Below are positions 1 through 6,936 of a stretch of DNA of 10,231 nt, piece by piece. The position numbers and the translations under genes are program-made. Numbering within the stretch: position 1 is the first letter of the stretch; each line of letters opens with the position of its first letter. This DNA comes from Planctomycetota bacterium (GTDB taxonomy: Bacteria; Planctomycetota; Planctomycetia; Pirellulales; UBA7805). A model generated the notes under the pieces. The model was not told where the DNA came from, ran no database searches, and worked only from the letters and a program-made list of their open reading frames with translations. Location of the stretch: assembly GCA_030605285.1 (NCBI GenBank), contig JAUWIQ010000033.1, positions 1 through 10,231 of the forward strand, in the 5' to 3' direction.

Positions 1-75
1 CACCTGTAATAACAGATCCGTCAATTGTAATGCTTTCGATAGTTATATTCTTACCTACAAAAGCGGTTATTAACG

Positions 76-417
76 ATGGGAGACCTTGGCCAGACCGATA
101 CGAAACGCAAATTCTCACTTCTGGATGTACGGAACATTCTCCGTGAAGAGGAACCCTTTCGGGAAGGTACGCGCCTGCCTCATTCTTGGGCGGCGACAGG
201 CGATTCGATTGCGGCTCGCCTCGCTGAGATGTATGATGCCGAGGAGCTTGTACTCCTCAAATCAACCCTGCCGAACGATTGTACCGATTGGCATTCTGCA
301 GCAAAAACAGGCTTTGTTGATCAGCATTTTCCACTCGCGGTCCAGACAGTCAAACGAGCCTATTGTGTCAATCTTGCCGATCCGGCACAGTGCTACTGGG
401 AACCCGCAATAATTTAG
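76..417 (+). pseudogene. Amino acid kinase (MfnE-like) C-terminal remnant, 5' truncated
   Basis: The 113-residue reading frame matches only the C-terminal half of the archaeal-type amino acid kinase family (PF00696), which includes MfnE, a kinase of methanofuran-type cofactor synthesis; these proteins are normally about 200 residues. Recognisable parts are LDVRNIL near residues 16-22, the block SWAATGDSIAARLA at 37-50, LVLLKS at 58-63, GFVDQHFP at 79-86 and VNL at 98-100. As I recall the family, the central block is usually SWDVTSDSIAA, so the WDVTS part has decayed to WAATG here. The N-terminal glycine-rich phosphate-binding half is absent. Upstream, the same frame has stops at 7-12, 28-30 and 40-42, the other two frames show nothing kinase-like, and no ribosome binding site precedes the ATG. 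I read it as a truncated, probably inactive remnant. A divergent short protein is less likely. Confidence 0.55.
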
Positions 418-684
418 TTTGATTCACAGAAAACGAGAGTCGATGGCCCACGTTTTTTGCGGATCGGAGCGCGGGGACGGTTCTTTCCTCCTTTTCCTGG
501 TTGCAGGATGTCGTAATGAGCAGCTATGTTAAATGTGGGGTTGCGGCGGCAGACAAAATCCCAAACGACTGCCACCTAGATGAACCCATTGAACCAGAAG
601 GTGGTCGGTCCCGTAGGTACGATATGCCCCCAGCCACTGCAGACCCTCGATCGATAGAATCACCGCACCTTTTTGCTACTCATT
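418..684. other. Intergenic region upstream of the sigma-54 activator
   Basis: No convincing gene is visible. The one plus-strand frame here (501-716) has no recognisable domain and overlaps the start of the activator, so it is left out. The stretch holds a REP-like G-rich/pyrimidine-rich motif at 473-495. No clear -35/-10 pair or -24/-12 (GG-N10-GC) promoter could be identified for the downstream gene. Confidence 0.5.
473..495 (+). repeat. Possible REP-like element (GGGGACGGTTC plus pyrimidine tract)
   Basis: A run of GGGGACGGTTC is followed by a T/C-rich stretch ending in CCTTTT. Solitary GGGGACNGTTC-type motifs are familiar from repetitive extragenic palindromes linked to RAYT (Y1-type) transposases. 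A related core, GGACGGTTCC on the minus strand, occurs at 4065-4074. Only a genome-wide count would tell whether this is a real dispersed repeat. Confidence 0.25.
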
Positions 685-2706
685 ATGGCATATCTGGTAA
701 CACGCGCAGGCGATAAATTGAGGGACGTTTATCGACTCGTGCAAGGCGAGACGATCACCATCGGGCGCACCCCAACGAACCACATCGTGGTCAAGGATGA
801 GCGCTGTAGCCGCTCCCATGCCGAAGTCTTCTTCTCCGGCAACGGCTGGATCTTCCGCGATCTCGACAGTCGGAACGGTAGTTATGTCGATGGGCAGCTC
901 TTACAGGACGATCACTCGCTACAGCTTGATGACATTATTCGGATTGGGGAGGTTCATCTACAATTTGTGCACGATGTCTCGAGTGTTTTTTCTGATGCCC
1001 GTCTGGGAAACGGGGGCTCCTCCTCAGAGGAGACTCAAAGCAAGGATGGGGAGATAAAAGATGCCGATGTCCTGACCGAATGGGAAGCCAGCCAGATTAC
1101 GCACCGGACATTACAGACGAAGTTTCTTGCCGCCGCCCCGGGAACGGATGACTCGGTTTCCATTACCAAGGTAGGACGAGCAGCAACGGTACTCTGTCGC
1201 CTGGCCTTTGAGTTAGCCAAAGCAATCGATTTGAATCAGCTCTGTGAATTGACCTTATCAGGACTCTTCGAAGAAACACATGTCGAAGCAGGGGCCCTTT
1301 TGTTAGTGCCGAATGAGGATATAGAAAATCCATCTGGATCTGACTTGGAATTAGTTGCCGCCAAGACAACTCCCGATGAAGTCTACCATCGTATCTCCGA
1401 TTTTCTCGCCACGACCGTGCTGCGAGAAGGCGAGGCGATCATGGCACAAAACACGAGCGAGGACAGTATGCTGGGGGGACGGGACAGCCATGGCGAGATT
1501 CACGCCACAAGTGTAATGTGTGCCCCAATACGCGGCAGCGATCAAATCTTGGGATTAGTCCACCTTTACTCGACCCACGCAGATTTGGTCCCGGATCCGG
1601 ACGACCTCGAATTCACCCTGGCGGTTGCAGAAACGGTTGGCGTGGCACTGGAAAACTTTCGTCGCCACGATGCACTTGCCGACAACTTGAACCAGATACA
1701 TGTTGAAAATATTCAGCTTCGCGAGCGACTCTCTGTGGAAAGTGAAGTCGTGGGCAATAGTGCCTCCATGGAGAAAATCAGTCAGGAGGTCCTTCGCGCT
1801 GCACCAAGTCGCGCCACGATTCTGATTCGTGGCGAAAGTGGGGTGGGCAAAGAACTTGTGGCCCGCTCTGTTCATTACGCGAGCCCGCGAAGTAAAGGCC
1901 CCTTTGTCTGCCTCAACTGCGCGGCCCTTACTGAGACTCTACTGGAAAGTGAATTGTTTGGTCATGAAAAGGGTGCTTTTACTGGTGCCACCTCCCGCAA
2001 AATTGGGAAGTTCGAGGCAGCCCATAGCGGGACCCTGATGCTGGACGAAATCGGCGAGATGAGCCCAACGATTCAAGCAAAATTTCTGCGCGTTCTCGAG
2101 GGCCACCCGTTTGAGCGCGTCGGCGGCAGCGAACCTATCAGCGCTGATGTGCGGGTCATTGCAGCGACAAATCGCGACTTGGAAAAAGATGTTTCCGAAG
2201 GAGTCTTTCGCCGCGATCTTTATTTTCGCCTGCATGTGGTGGAGATTCTGGTACCAGCACTTCGCAAAAGACCCGATGATATCCCACTGCTCGCTGATCA
2301 CTTTCTCCGCAAATACAACCAGGAAACGGGGCGGCGAATCCGTGGATTTACGAGTGACGCGGTGGAGGCGCTCAGCAACTATCGCTGGCCTGGCAATGTC
2401 CGTGAATTGAAGAATGTCATCGAACGAGCCGTGGTGCTTTCGCGAAGTGATTACCTCGACCTAGAAGATCTGACTCTTTCCAACTTGACCACAGCGACCG
2501 ATTCTGTTCACATCATGCCCGTTGCACCAGACTCTGAGCCGATGTCACTTTCTGAGATGGAACGTCGGCACGTCTTGGCAATGCTGCAGTCGACCGGATG
2601 GAACAAAAGTCGGACCGCAAGCATCCTAGCGATCGAACGCTCAACCTTGGATCGAAAAATACGGCGCTACGATCTTGTGGAAGAGTTTCCCTCAAATAGA
2701 AGATAA
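685..2706 (+). CDS. Sigma-54-dependent transcriptional activator: FHA-GAF-AAA+-Fis HTH
   Basis: This is a 673-residue cytoplasmic bacterial enhancer-binding protein. An N-terminal FHA domain (about 22-96) carries the phosphothreonine-binding signature: GR near 27, SRSH near 42-45 and NG near 64-65. A low-complexity linker (about 105-160) leads to a GAF-type sensor domain (about 165-330) and a short helix. The AAA+ core follows, with Walker A GESGVGKE (383-390), an intact GAFTGA loop (430-435), Walker B LMLDE (451-455), sensor I AATN and an arginine-finger segment FRRDLYFR (508-515). A Fis-type HTH (about 635-662) closes the protein. The intact GAFTGA loop implies that it contacts sigma-54. 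A response-regulator receiver is replaced by FHA, so input is probably Ser/Thr phosphorylation plus a GAF ligand. The start is ATG 685; an upstream in-frame TTG at 673 would add four residues, and neither has a good ribosome binding site. Target genes are unknown. Confidence 0.93.
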   Translation: MAYLVTRAGDKLRDVYRLVQGETITIGRTPTNHIVVKDERCSRSHAEVFFSGNGWIFRDLDSRNGSYVDGQLLQDDHSLQLDDIIRIGEVHLQFVHDVSSVFSDARLGNGGSSSEETQSKDGEIKDADVLTEWEASQITHRTLQTKFLAAAPGTDDSVSITKVGRAATVLCRLAFELAKAIDLNQLCELTLSGLFEETHVEAGALLLVPNEDIENPSGSDLELVAAKTTPDEVYHRISDFLATTVLREGEAIMAQNTSEDSMLGGRDSHGEIHATSVMCAPIRGSDQILGLVHLYSTHADLVPDPDDLEFTLAVAETVGVALENFRRHDALADNLNQIHVENIQLRERLSVESEVVGNSASMEKISQEVLRAAPSRATILIRGESGVGKELVARSVHYASPRSKGPFVCLNCAALTETLLESELFGHEKGAFTGATSRKIGKFEAAHSGTLMLDEIGEMSPTIQAKFLRVLEGHPFERVGGSEPISADVRVIAATNRDLEKDVSEGVFRRDLYFRLHVVEILVPALRKRPDDIPLLADHFLRKYNQETGRRIRGFTSDAVEALSNYRWPGNVRELKNVIERAVVLSRSDYLDLEDLTLSNLTTATDSVHIMPVAPDSEPMSLSEMERRHVLAMLQSTGWNKSRTASILAIERSTLDRKIRRYDLVEEFPSNRR

Positions 2707-2797
2707 ACGATTCTATCAGCGTTCTCTGCCTGCAATATGCGACGCCTGCAATATGCGACGCCTGCAATATGCGACAATGCAGTAGCGCAGCTGGGAT
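2707..2797. other. Convergent intergenic region with short tandem repeat
   Basis: This lies between the 3' ends of the activator (plus) and the glycosyltransferase (minus). It is dominated by the 16-bp tandem repeat at 2729-2775. I see no hairpin with a T tract that would act as a terminator for either gene. Confidence 0.5.
2729..2775. repeat. 16-bp tandem repeat, three copies
   Basis: The unit CCTGCAATATGCGACG occurs three times head to tail at 2729-2744, 2745-2760 and 2761-2775. The first two copies are identical and the third loses only its last base. The near-symmetric core GCAATATGC is AT-centred and flanked by GC-rich bases. It lies wholly outside both flanking genes. It may be a replication-slippage minisatellite or a cluster of protein-binding sites. 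Confidence 0.9.
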
Positions 2798-3472
2798 TTA
2801 TCGCGGCGGGTAGAACCGGGCTAATCGCGATGGGGAAAACCCCATTTTTTCCGCTGCAAGAAGTGTCCCATTGCGTAACGTCTGGTGGACAATTCCGTAC
2901 TTCTCCCAACGGCGTGCACTGACATGGAGTGGGCCCGGCAGGAGGATCGGCCGGGCCTGCTTGCGGAACTTTCTCATCAAACGCAGATCGTCCATCAGCG
3001 GTACCTCGGGAAACTGCCCCAGACGCTCGAAGAAATCCCTGCGGAGAAATATTCCTTGATCTCCATAGGCCAAACACAACATCCGAAGTCGCGCCGCGTT
3101 TCCCCATTCAAGCAGGCGGTACCCCGCACCCTCTGCGTCGATGCGCTGTCGAAAAGCCCCACCTTGGCAAGGGCCAGATCGCAACGCCCGCTGGATCTGC
3201 CCTCTCGCTTCTGACTGGAGCCAAGTATCGACATGCAGAAATATAAGCACATCTCCGCGACTGGCCCGCGCACCTGCATTCTGTTGGATGGCACGTCCTG
3301 GCATGCCTTGGATCAGATAACACCGTTGCTGTGCAGCAATCGCGACAGTCTCGTCAACACTGCCTCCATCAGAAACGATCACTTCATCCGCTCCAGCTTC
3401 CCAGGCACGCTTGACAGCGCACGCCACAAGTGGTGCTTCGTTTAATACAGGAATGATAGCGGAGATATACAC
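2798..3472 (-). CDS. Family 2 glycosyltransferase, TIGR04283-like
   Basis: This 224-residue protein has a GT-A fold glycosyltransferase layout: PVLNE at 8-12, DGGSVDET at 35-42, a GR..QNAGA motif at 59-68, DVLIFLHVDT at 74-83 with the metal-binding HxD in place of DxD, YGDQGIFLRR at 136-145, the acidic pair DD at 161-162 and SARRWEKYG at 185-193. These match the TIGR04283 group, sometimes labelled arsenosugar-type glycosyltransferases, and the length is normal for it. There is no membrane segment, so it should act in the cytoplasm on a nucleotide-activated sugar; the acceptor cannot be read from the sequence. The start is GTG at 3472. An in-frame TGA lies 13 codons upstream with no alternative start between, which settles the choice despite a poor ribosome binding site. 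The thioredoxin-like gene ends 41 bp upstream on the same strand, suggesting co-transcription. No ArsM or ArsS gene is nearby to support an arsenic role. Confidence 0.85.
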   Translation of the reverse strand: MYISAIIPVLNEAPLVACAVKRAWEAGADEVIVSDGGSVDETVAIAAQQRCYLIQGMPGRAIQQNAGARASRGDVLIFLHVDTWLQSEARGQIQRALRSGPCQGGAFRQRIDAEGAGYRLLEWGNAARLRMLCLAYGDQGIFLRRDFFERLGQFPEVPLMDDLRLMRKFRKQARPILLPGPLHVSARRWEKYGIVHQTLRNGTLLAAEKMGFSPSRLARFYPPR

Positions 3473-3513
3473 GGTCGGTTGCTCGAAAAACCGCCGGGGG
3501 AAAACCGGTCAAT

Positions 3514-3936
3514 TTACCGGGCGCTTTTCTTATGAACCCGGGACGCGACCGCGTTGGCGGCATGTTTGTCCAGAAATGCCTGGACGGTTTTTTCGTTATG
3601 CATACCCGTTAATTCCCAGCGCTGCCATTTTTTGCCCTCTTTCGTGTACAAAATCAGACAGGGAATGGTGCGTACACGAGAAACTTGCTTGGCAAGGCGA
3701 GAATCTCTGTCGAGATCGACCTCGGCGCAACACATCTTTGTTAAAACACCCTCTCGATGAAGTTCAGGCATTACCCGTTTCTTCATAACCTGGCACGCGC
3801 CACACCAATCTGCACCAACGAGGACTAAGAACGGTTTGCCTGATTCCATCGACTTGGCATAGGCTTCTTCGTATCCTTGGGGTGCCCACGTAACAATCAA
3901 AGCCTGTGCAGCAAATAAAAGCGTATAAGAGACCAC
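3514..3936 (-). CDS. Exported or membrane-anchored thioredoxin-like protein
   Basis: A 140-residue thioredoxin-fold protein. A hydrophobic N-terminal stretch (about 4-17) looks like a short signal peptide or anchor, with no lipobox cysteine. The active site is W44-C45-G46-A47-C48 (WCGAC), followed by a basic helix. The cis-proline is P92 in TIPCL, and the C-terminal tail is basic. The CGAC motif, like those of DUF255/DsbD-gamma-type domains, suggests a periplasmic disulfide reductase or isomerase rather than classical cytoplasmic thioredoxin (CGPC). The start chosen is GTG 3936 because GAAGGA (3946-3951) precedes it with a 9-nt gap. A longer frame from TTG 3954 would run through that site and begin inside the T tract of a hairpin. 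It lies 41 bp upstream of the glycosyltransferase gene. The partner protein is unknown. Confidence 0.85.
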   Translation of the reverse strand: MVSYTLLFAAQALIVTWAPQGYEEAYAKSMESGKPFLVLVGADWCGACQVMKKRVMPELHREGVLTKMCCAEVDLDRDSRLAKQVSRVRTIPCLILYTKEGKKWQRWELTGMHNEKTVQAFLDKHAANAVASRVHKKSAR

Positions 3937-3945
3937 CGTTGTCGA

Positions 3946-3951
3946 TCCTTC
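3946..3951 (-). promoter_or_regulatory. Ribosome binding site deciding the thioredoxin start
   Basis: Read on the minus strand this is GAAGGA, with 9 nt before GTG 3936. It favours the GTG over the upstream TTG at 3954, which has no such signal. It lies directly after the T tract of the terminator-like hairpin. Confidence 0.55.
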
Positions 3952-3952
3952 C

Positions 3953-3976
3953 AAAAAAATATCGGCAAACGCCGAT
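3953..3976 (-). terminator. Terminator- or attenuator-like hairpin before the thioredoxin gene
   Basis: On the minus strand ATCGGC, a GTTT loop and GCCGAT form a perfect 6-bp stem, followed after one A by seven Ts (3953-3959). This is the form of a small intrinsic terminator. It ends about 16 nt before the GTG start, with the ribosome binding site right behind it. There is therefore no room for a promoter between terminator and gene, which suggests an attenuator in the leader or read-through from upstream. The stem is short, so chance is possible. Confidence 0.5.
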
Positions 3977-4305
3977 TTGAATATCTTTCGCTAAATTTCA
4001 GTCCTCAGCAACACAGGGACCCGCCAGAATCGGCCCTCAGGAATTGCCGCAACCGCTTGCCAAGGAACCGTCCTAAGCACCTCCCTTTTATTGGCATTTG
4101 AGGAACGGTCTCTTGTCCCAAAGAGCCTAAATATCGAGGGGAACCCTACTTTGCTCTCCAGAAGAATCGATTACGCAATTTTAAAGCATGGAATGGCGCC
4201 ACCTGTACGCACCGCCCTATTTCTTCGGGCTAGGTAACTTTTAACGGATGTCGCCACCGTAACGCTTGGCGTCACGAAATCGATCCGCAGCCCGGCGGAA
4301 GATCG
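3977..4305. other. Gene-free interval between the phosphatase and thioredoxin genes
   Basis: About 330 bp with no plausible open frame on either strand. It contains two related sites on the plus strand, AGGAACCGTCC near 4063-4073 and GAGGAACGGTCTC near 4100-4112. These resemble, in inverse sense, the GGACGGTTC motif at 475-483. No convincing promoter for the downstream minus-strand thioredoxin gene was found, although one would be expected here. Confidence 0.45.
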
Positions 4306-5106
4306 CTAACCGTTGGCCGTCACTACAAGAGTTTCTTCAAGAATGTGGCCGTTGGTAGCAACTGCCTCTCCCCCCAGAACAGTCCGACAACCTTTGAAAT
4401 CGGTGAGCGTACCGCCTGCCTCTTCAATGATTGGCATGAGAGCGGCAGTATCCCAGGTATTTAATACCGGATCCACCATCAGTTCCGCTCTGCCGGTCGC
4501 AACTAACAGATAGCCATAGCAGTCGCCCCAAGTTCGTGTAAGACGTGCCTGACGCTGCAATTGGGCAAAGATATCCGATCGCCCAGTTGCATCAAAGCTA
4601 CTCAGTTGCGTCGTACAGAACAGTCCGTCCGAGAGCGATGCGACGGTCGAAACACGAGCTTGTACGGGTGCATTTCGTCCGACAACATGCCAAGCCCCAC
4701 CACCACGCACTGCATGGATTGATTCACCCAGTGCCGGAAACTCAATCACACCTAATTCGGCCTCGTCGTGATGCATCACCGCCACCATCGTTCCATAAAG
4801 CGGCACACCGGATATAAAAGATTTTGTCCCATCAATCGGGTCCAAGAACCAGCAAAAAGGAGATTTACCTACTTTCTCTCCGAATTCCTCGCCCAGAATG
4901 CCATCGTGTGGGAAAGCCTCTGTAATTTGCTGTCGCAGTAATTGTTCTGCTTCCTGATCTGCAGCCGTAATCGGCGTCCTATCTTTTTTCTGATGGACTG
5001 TCAGATTAGGTTTGCAAAAATATCGCAACGTCAACTGTCCCGCCTCGCGCGCAATTCGGCGTGCTAATTTTAGGCGTACAGAAATTTCACTTCTAACTTC
5101 CGACAT
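4306..5106 (-). CDS. hisN: Inositol-monophosphatase-family phosphatase, probable histidinol-phosphatase HisN
   Basis: A 266-residue Mg-dependent phosphatase of the IMPase superfamily. Metal and substrate motifs are all present: GEE at 72-74, the DPIDGT signature at 89-94 within WFLDPIDGTKSF, TWGDCYGY at 192-199, and WDTAAL at 218-223 with the third metal ligand D219, then EEAGG. The combination TWGDCYGY and LNTWDTAAL resembles the HisN type (TIGR02067), which dephosphorylates L-histidinol phosphate in histidine biosynthesis. An inositol-monophosphatase or PAP-phosphatase role cannot be excluded. The start chosen is ATG 5106, giving the usual family length, with GGGTGA a short distance upstream. 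The frame stays open to 5253, but that extra 49 residues is not family-like. No other his genes are in the window, as is usual for a scattered hisN. It is followed by a gene-free interval rather than an operon. Confidence 0.8.
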   Translation of the reverse strand: MSEVRSEISVRLKLARRIAREAGQLTLRYFCKPNLTVHQKKDRTPITAADQEAEQLLRQQITEAFPHDGILGEEFGEKVGKSPFCWFLDPIDGTKSFISGVPLYGTMVAVMHHDEAELGVIEFPALGESIHAVRGGGAWHVVGRNAPVQARVSTVASLSDGLFCTTQLSSFDATGRSDIFAQLQRQARLTRTWGDCYGYLLVATGRAELMVDPVLNTWDTAALMPIIEEAGGTLTDFKGCRTVLGGEAVATNGHILEETLVVTANG

Positions 5107-5222
5107 CGTTTTATCACCCGGACGAACATCACCTCGTGATACCGCAAAAAAGCTAGGTACCGTCAAATACAGTTTAAAGGATAAATCGCCAATAAATTTT
5201 TCTGACGGGCCCAACTGGCGAT

Positions 5223-5237
5223 GTAGTCTACGACTAC
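5223..5237. promoter_or_regulatory. Perfect inverted repeat GTAGTC-TAC-GACTAC
   Basis: Six-base arms around a 3-base centre, in the region upstream of hisN on the minus strand. There is no T tract, so it is not a terminator. It could be a small operator or a chance palindrome. Confidence 0.3.
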
Positions 5238-5506
5238 GCGCAAACTGGTACAAGTAACCCTGCGGAATGACGAAAAGATGGCATGCAAGAGCGCCCTGAT
5301 CGCCAACAAGAAATCGGCGATACTGCCTGTTGTGAGCAGCGAGAATAGCAGCTTATTTACAACCGAAGAAGCAATGCGAATCACCCGCCCGATCCAGACG
5401 TCGATCACTTCAAGTAAAAGCAGCTATAAAATACGGTTCAAGGTGGATAAATCGCAGGGGTTGCCGCGCAACTTTCGCTAAAACCGACAAAGTTAGCATA
5501 TCTGGT

Positions 5507-5534
5507 TTGACGGACAATAATCTGCGGCTAGATT
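5507..5534 (+). promoter_or_regulatory. Candidate sigma-70-type promoter for the 88-residue protein
   Basis: TTGACG (5507-5512, five of six consensus bases), a 16-bp spacer and TAGATT (5529-5534, four of six) lie about 90 bp upstream of the ATG at 5626. It is bracketed by the inverted pair AACCGACA/TGTCGGTT. The prediction is by eye only. Confidence 0.33.
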
Positions 5535-5612
5535 TTTATTGTTGTGTCTGTCGGTTCAAGTGATGGACTGGCCGCTTCAAGATGCGGGTGGATTTCGCTC
5601 GCAGATTCCCTC

Positions 5613-5618
5613 AGGAGA
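5613..5618 (+). promoter_or_regulatory. Strong ribosome binding site AGGAGA
   Basis: AGGAGA lies 7 nt before ATG 5626 and is the best Shine-Dalgarno sequence in the window. It fixes the start of the small protein and argues against the 29-residue longer frame beginning at 5539. Confidence 0.8.
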
Positions 5619-5625
5619 CACCCCC

Positions 5626-5892
5626 ATGTCGCAAGTTGCCACTCCCAGTGTCGTTCCGGTTTATCAAGAAACGAAGCGCATTGCAAAACCTTTCATCGAC
5701 CGACGTATTTCCGATTTTCCCAACCGAACAGGCATAGAACGGCGCCAGTTCAGCAACACACACGATGATTTATCTGCGCCGGCACGTGAATTGGCCTTGG
5801 CGATCGACCAGTATAAACTGCGACATCGTCGACGTTTCATTAATTACGAAGAGATGCTTTCGATTGTGTGGGATCTCGGATACCGCAAGTAG
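5626..5892 (+). CDS. Conserved-looking small basic protein, function unknown
   Basis: An 88-residue soluble protein with no signal peptide or membrane segment. Visible blocks are PFIDRR at 22-27, ERRQF at 38-42, a helical acidic/aliphatic part AREL..AIDQYK at 53-64, and a basic C-terminal block RHRRRFINYEEML at 66-78 ending in LGYRK. I recall similar short proteins with the RRRFI.YEEML..LGY ending from planctomycete genomes, but know no function. The basic C-terminal helix followed by an LGY tail could bind nucleic acid or a partner protein; that is inference. The start is fixed by AGGAGA at 5613-5618, and a candidate promoter lies about 90 bp upstream. It is a single-gene unit convergent with the CNNM operon, whose last gene ends 30 bp away. 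There is no sign of truncation. Confidence 0.85.
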   Translation: MSQVATPSVVPVYQETKRIAKPFIDRRISDFPNRTGIERRQFSNTHDDLSAPARELALAIDQYKLRHRRRFINYEEMLSIVWDLGYRK

Positions 5893-5922
5893 CAATTGAA
5901 CCTTGCAACCGTGCCGTGACCC

Positions 5923-6936
5923 TCAGATGGAATCGGGCGAGCCCCGCAAAAGCGGTTGGCCTTTCTGACTTATTTCATTGCGGAAAAGCGGTTCGCAGAG
6001 TTGCTCGCTGGTCACAAAGCCCACCGTGACTCCGTCTGGATCAACAATTCGGGCCAATACCTCCGCCGCATGGCGCATTTTCATGAGTGTCGCCAAATGC
6101 GTGGAGCTGTCAGAAATATCTAGCAACGGGTGGATGCGGACCTGAACTGCGGCCTCCTCGATGTAAAGTTCAGGGACACGTATGTAGCCCACCAGATGGC
6201 CTTTTTCATCAGCCGACTCCACCGGTAGCACATCCAACTCATATTTGCGAGCCAACGCGAGTGCTTCGCTACGGTGAATTCCTTCGCGCGTCCATCTCCA
6301 TTTTTCAACGGGCAGTCCAAATTCAGCAATTGGACGGCTAGCAATTGCAAAGATTTTCTCTGCCAATCGTCGCTGGCTTGGACGCAAAATACCCGCTTGA
6401 TGGCCCTCATTCAGAATCCGCGTTAACTCAGTTCGAGCCAGTCTCCACTGCAAACGCTGTGGCACTTCACCTACTATTGTTTGTGCCAGGCGATTTATCG
6501 CCCAAAACAATCCGCTGAATGGAAGCAGAAAAAGCGAGAAGATCGCCAACAGAGGACCCCAGCGACGCAGCAGACGATTCGGCATGTAGTAGAACACGCT
6601 CTTAGGTAAGAGTTCGCCGTACACGAAAAGTATGGGAGAAAATACGATTGGGGCGATGATTTGAAGAGAGGTGCTATTGTCGAAAAAATGATTGACTGCC
6701 ATCACAATTGCCAGGGCAGTACAGTAGTTCGCAATATTATTGCCAATCAGTGTCGTCGCGACAAAAAGCGAAGCGTGATTGGTCATCCAAAGCATTCCTC
6801 GCGCAAACCAGTCTCCTCCGAGCGCATCCAAACGAAGTCGTACCCGGGGAATTCGATAAAATCCGGTTTCACTACCGCTGAACAGCGCGCTCAGGGCAAG
6901 TCCGAAAAGGAACAGAAAAATGGTCCATCCGATCAT
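5923..6936 (-). CDS. Short CNNM (DUF21)/CBS membrane protein lacking the CorC_HlyC domain
   Basis: A 337-residue integral membrane protein of the CNNM/CorC family (DUF21, PF01595), a family linked to Mg and other divalent cation export. The CNNM domain spans about 1-185. It has an N-terminal membrane helix leading into SALFSGSETGFY (16-27), a second helix with GNNIANY (65-71), and a third with VYGELLPKSVFYYMPNRL (105-122) that keeps the typical GE..PK motif. A weak CBS-pair-like region covers about 205-315. The C-terminal CorC_HlyC domain is missing, and the chain ends in a short polar tail. Its ATG overlaps the TGA of the upstream paralogue by 4 bp (ATGA), so translation is coupled. The most likely role is partner subunit of that paralogue. 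The transported ion is not readable from sequence. Confidence 0.87.
   Translation of the reverse strand: MIGWTIFLFLFGLALSALFSGSETGFYRIPRVRLRLDALGGDWFARGMLWMTNHASLFVATTLIGNNIANYCTALAIVMAVNHFFDNSTSLQIIAPIVFSPILFVYGELLPKSVFYYMPNRLLRRWGPLLAIFSLFLLPFSGLFWAINRLAQTIVGEVPQRLQWRLARTELTRILNEGHQAGILRPSQRRLAEKIFAIASRPIAEFGLPVEKWRWTREGIHRSEALALARKYELDVLPVESADEKGHLVGYIRVPELYIEEAAVQVRIHPLLDISDSSTHLATLMKMRHAAEVLARIVDPDGVTVGFVTSEQLCEPLFRNEISQKGQPLLRGSPDSI

Larger units (their letters stand above)
5107..5625. other. Divergent intergenic region between hisN and the 88-residue protein
   Basis: About 520 bp between divergent genes. Frames at 5163-5408 (minus) and 5278-5481 (plus) show no domain and no good ribosome binding site, so I do not call them. 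Present are a perfect 6-bp inverted repeat at 5223-5237, a candidate plus-strand promoter at 5507-5534, and an 8-bp inverted pair AACCGACA (5482-5489) and TGTCGGTT (5549-5556) that brackets this promoter. Confidence 0.5.

Noticed and set aside
501..716. 71-residue plus-strand reading frame
   Set aside because: No domain, no ribosome binding site, and it overlaps the start of the sigma-54 activator.
3289..3305. TGGCACG followed by GGCATGC, resembling a sigma-54 promoter
   Set aside because: The GG-GC spacing is one base short, the -12 element is poor, and it lies inside the glycosyltransferase coding sequence.
5107..5253. 49-residue N-terminal extension of the HisN-like phosphatase
   Set aside because: It lies outside the normal family length and has no family-like motifs; ATG 5106 gives the expected start.
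5163..5408. 81-residue hydrophobic minus-strand frame upstream of hisN
   Set aside because: It partly overlaps the hisN upstream frame and has no ribosome binding site or recognisable family; the hydrophobicity looks incidental.
5278..5481. 67-residue plus-strand frame
   Set aside because: Serine/lysine-rich with no domain and only a weak GGAA upstream; not enough to call a gene.
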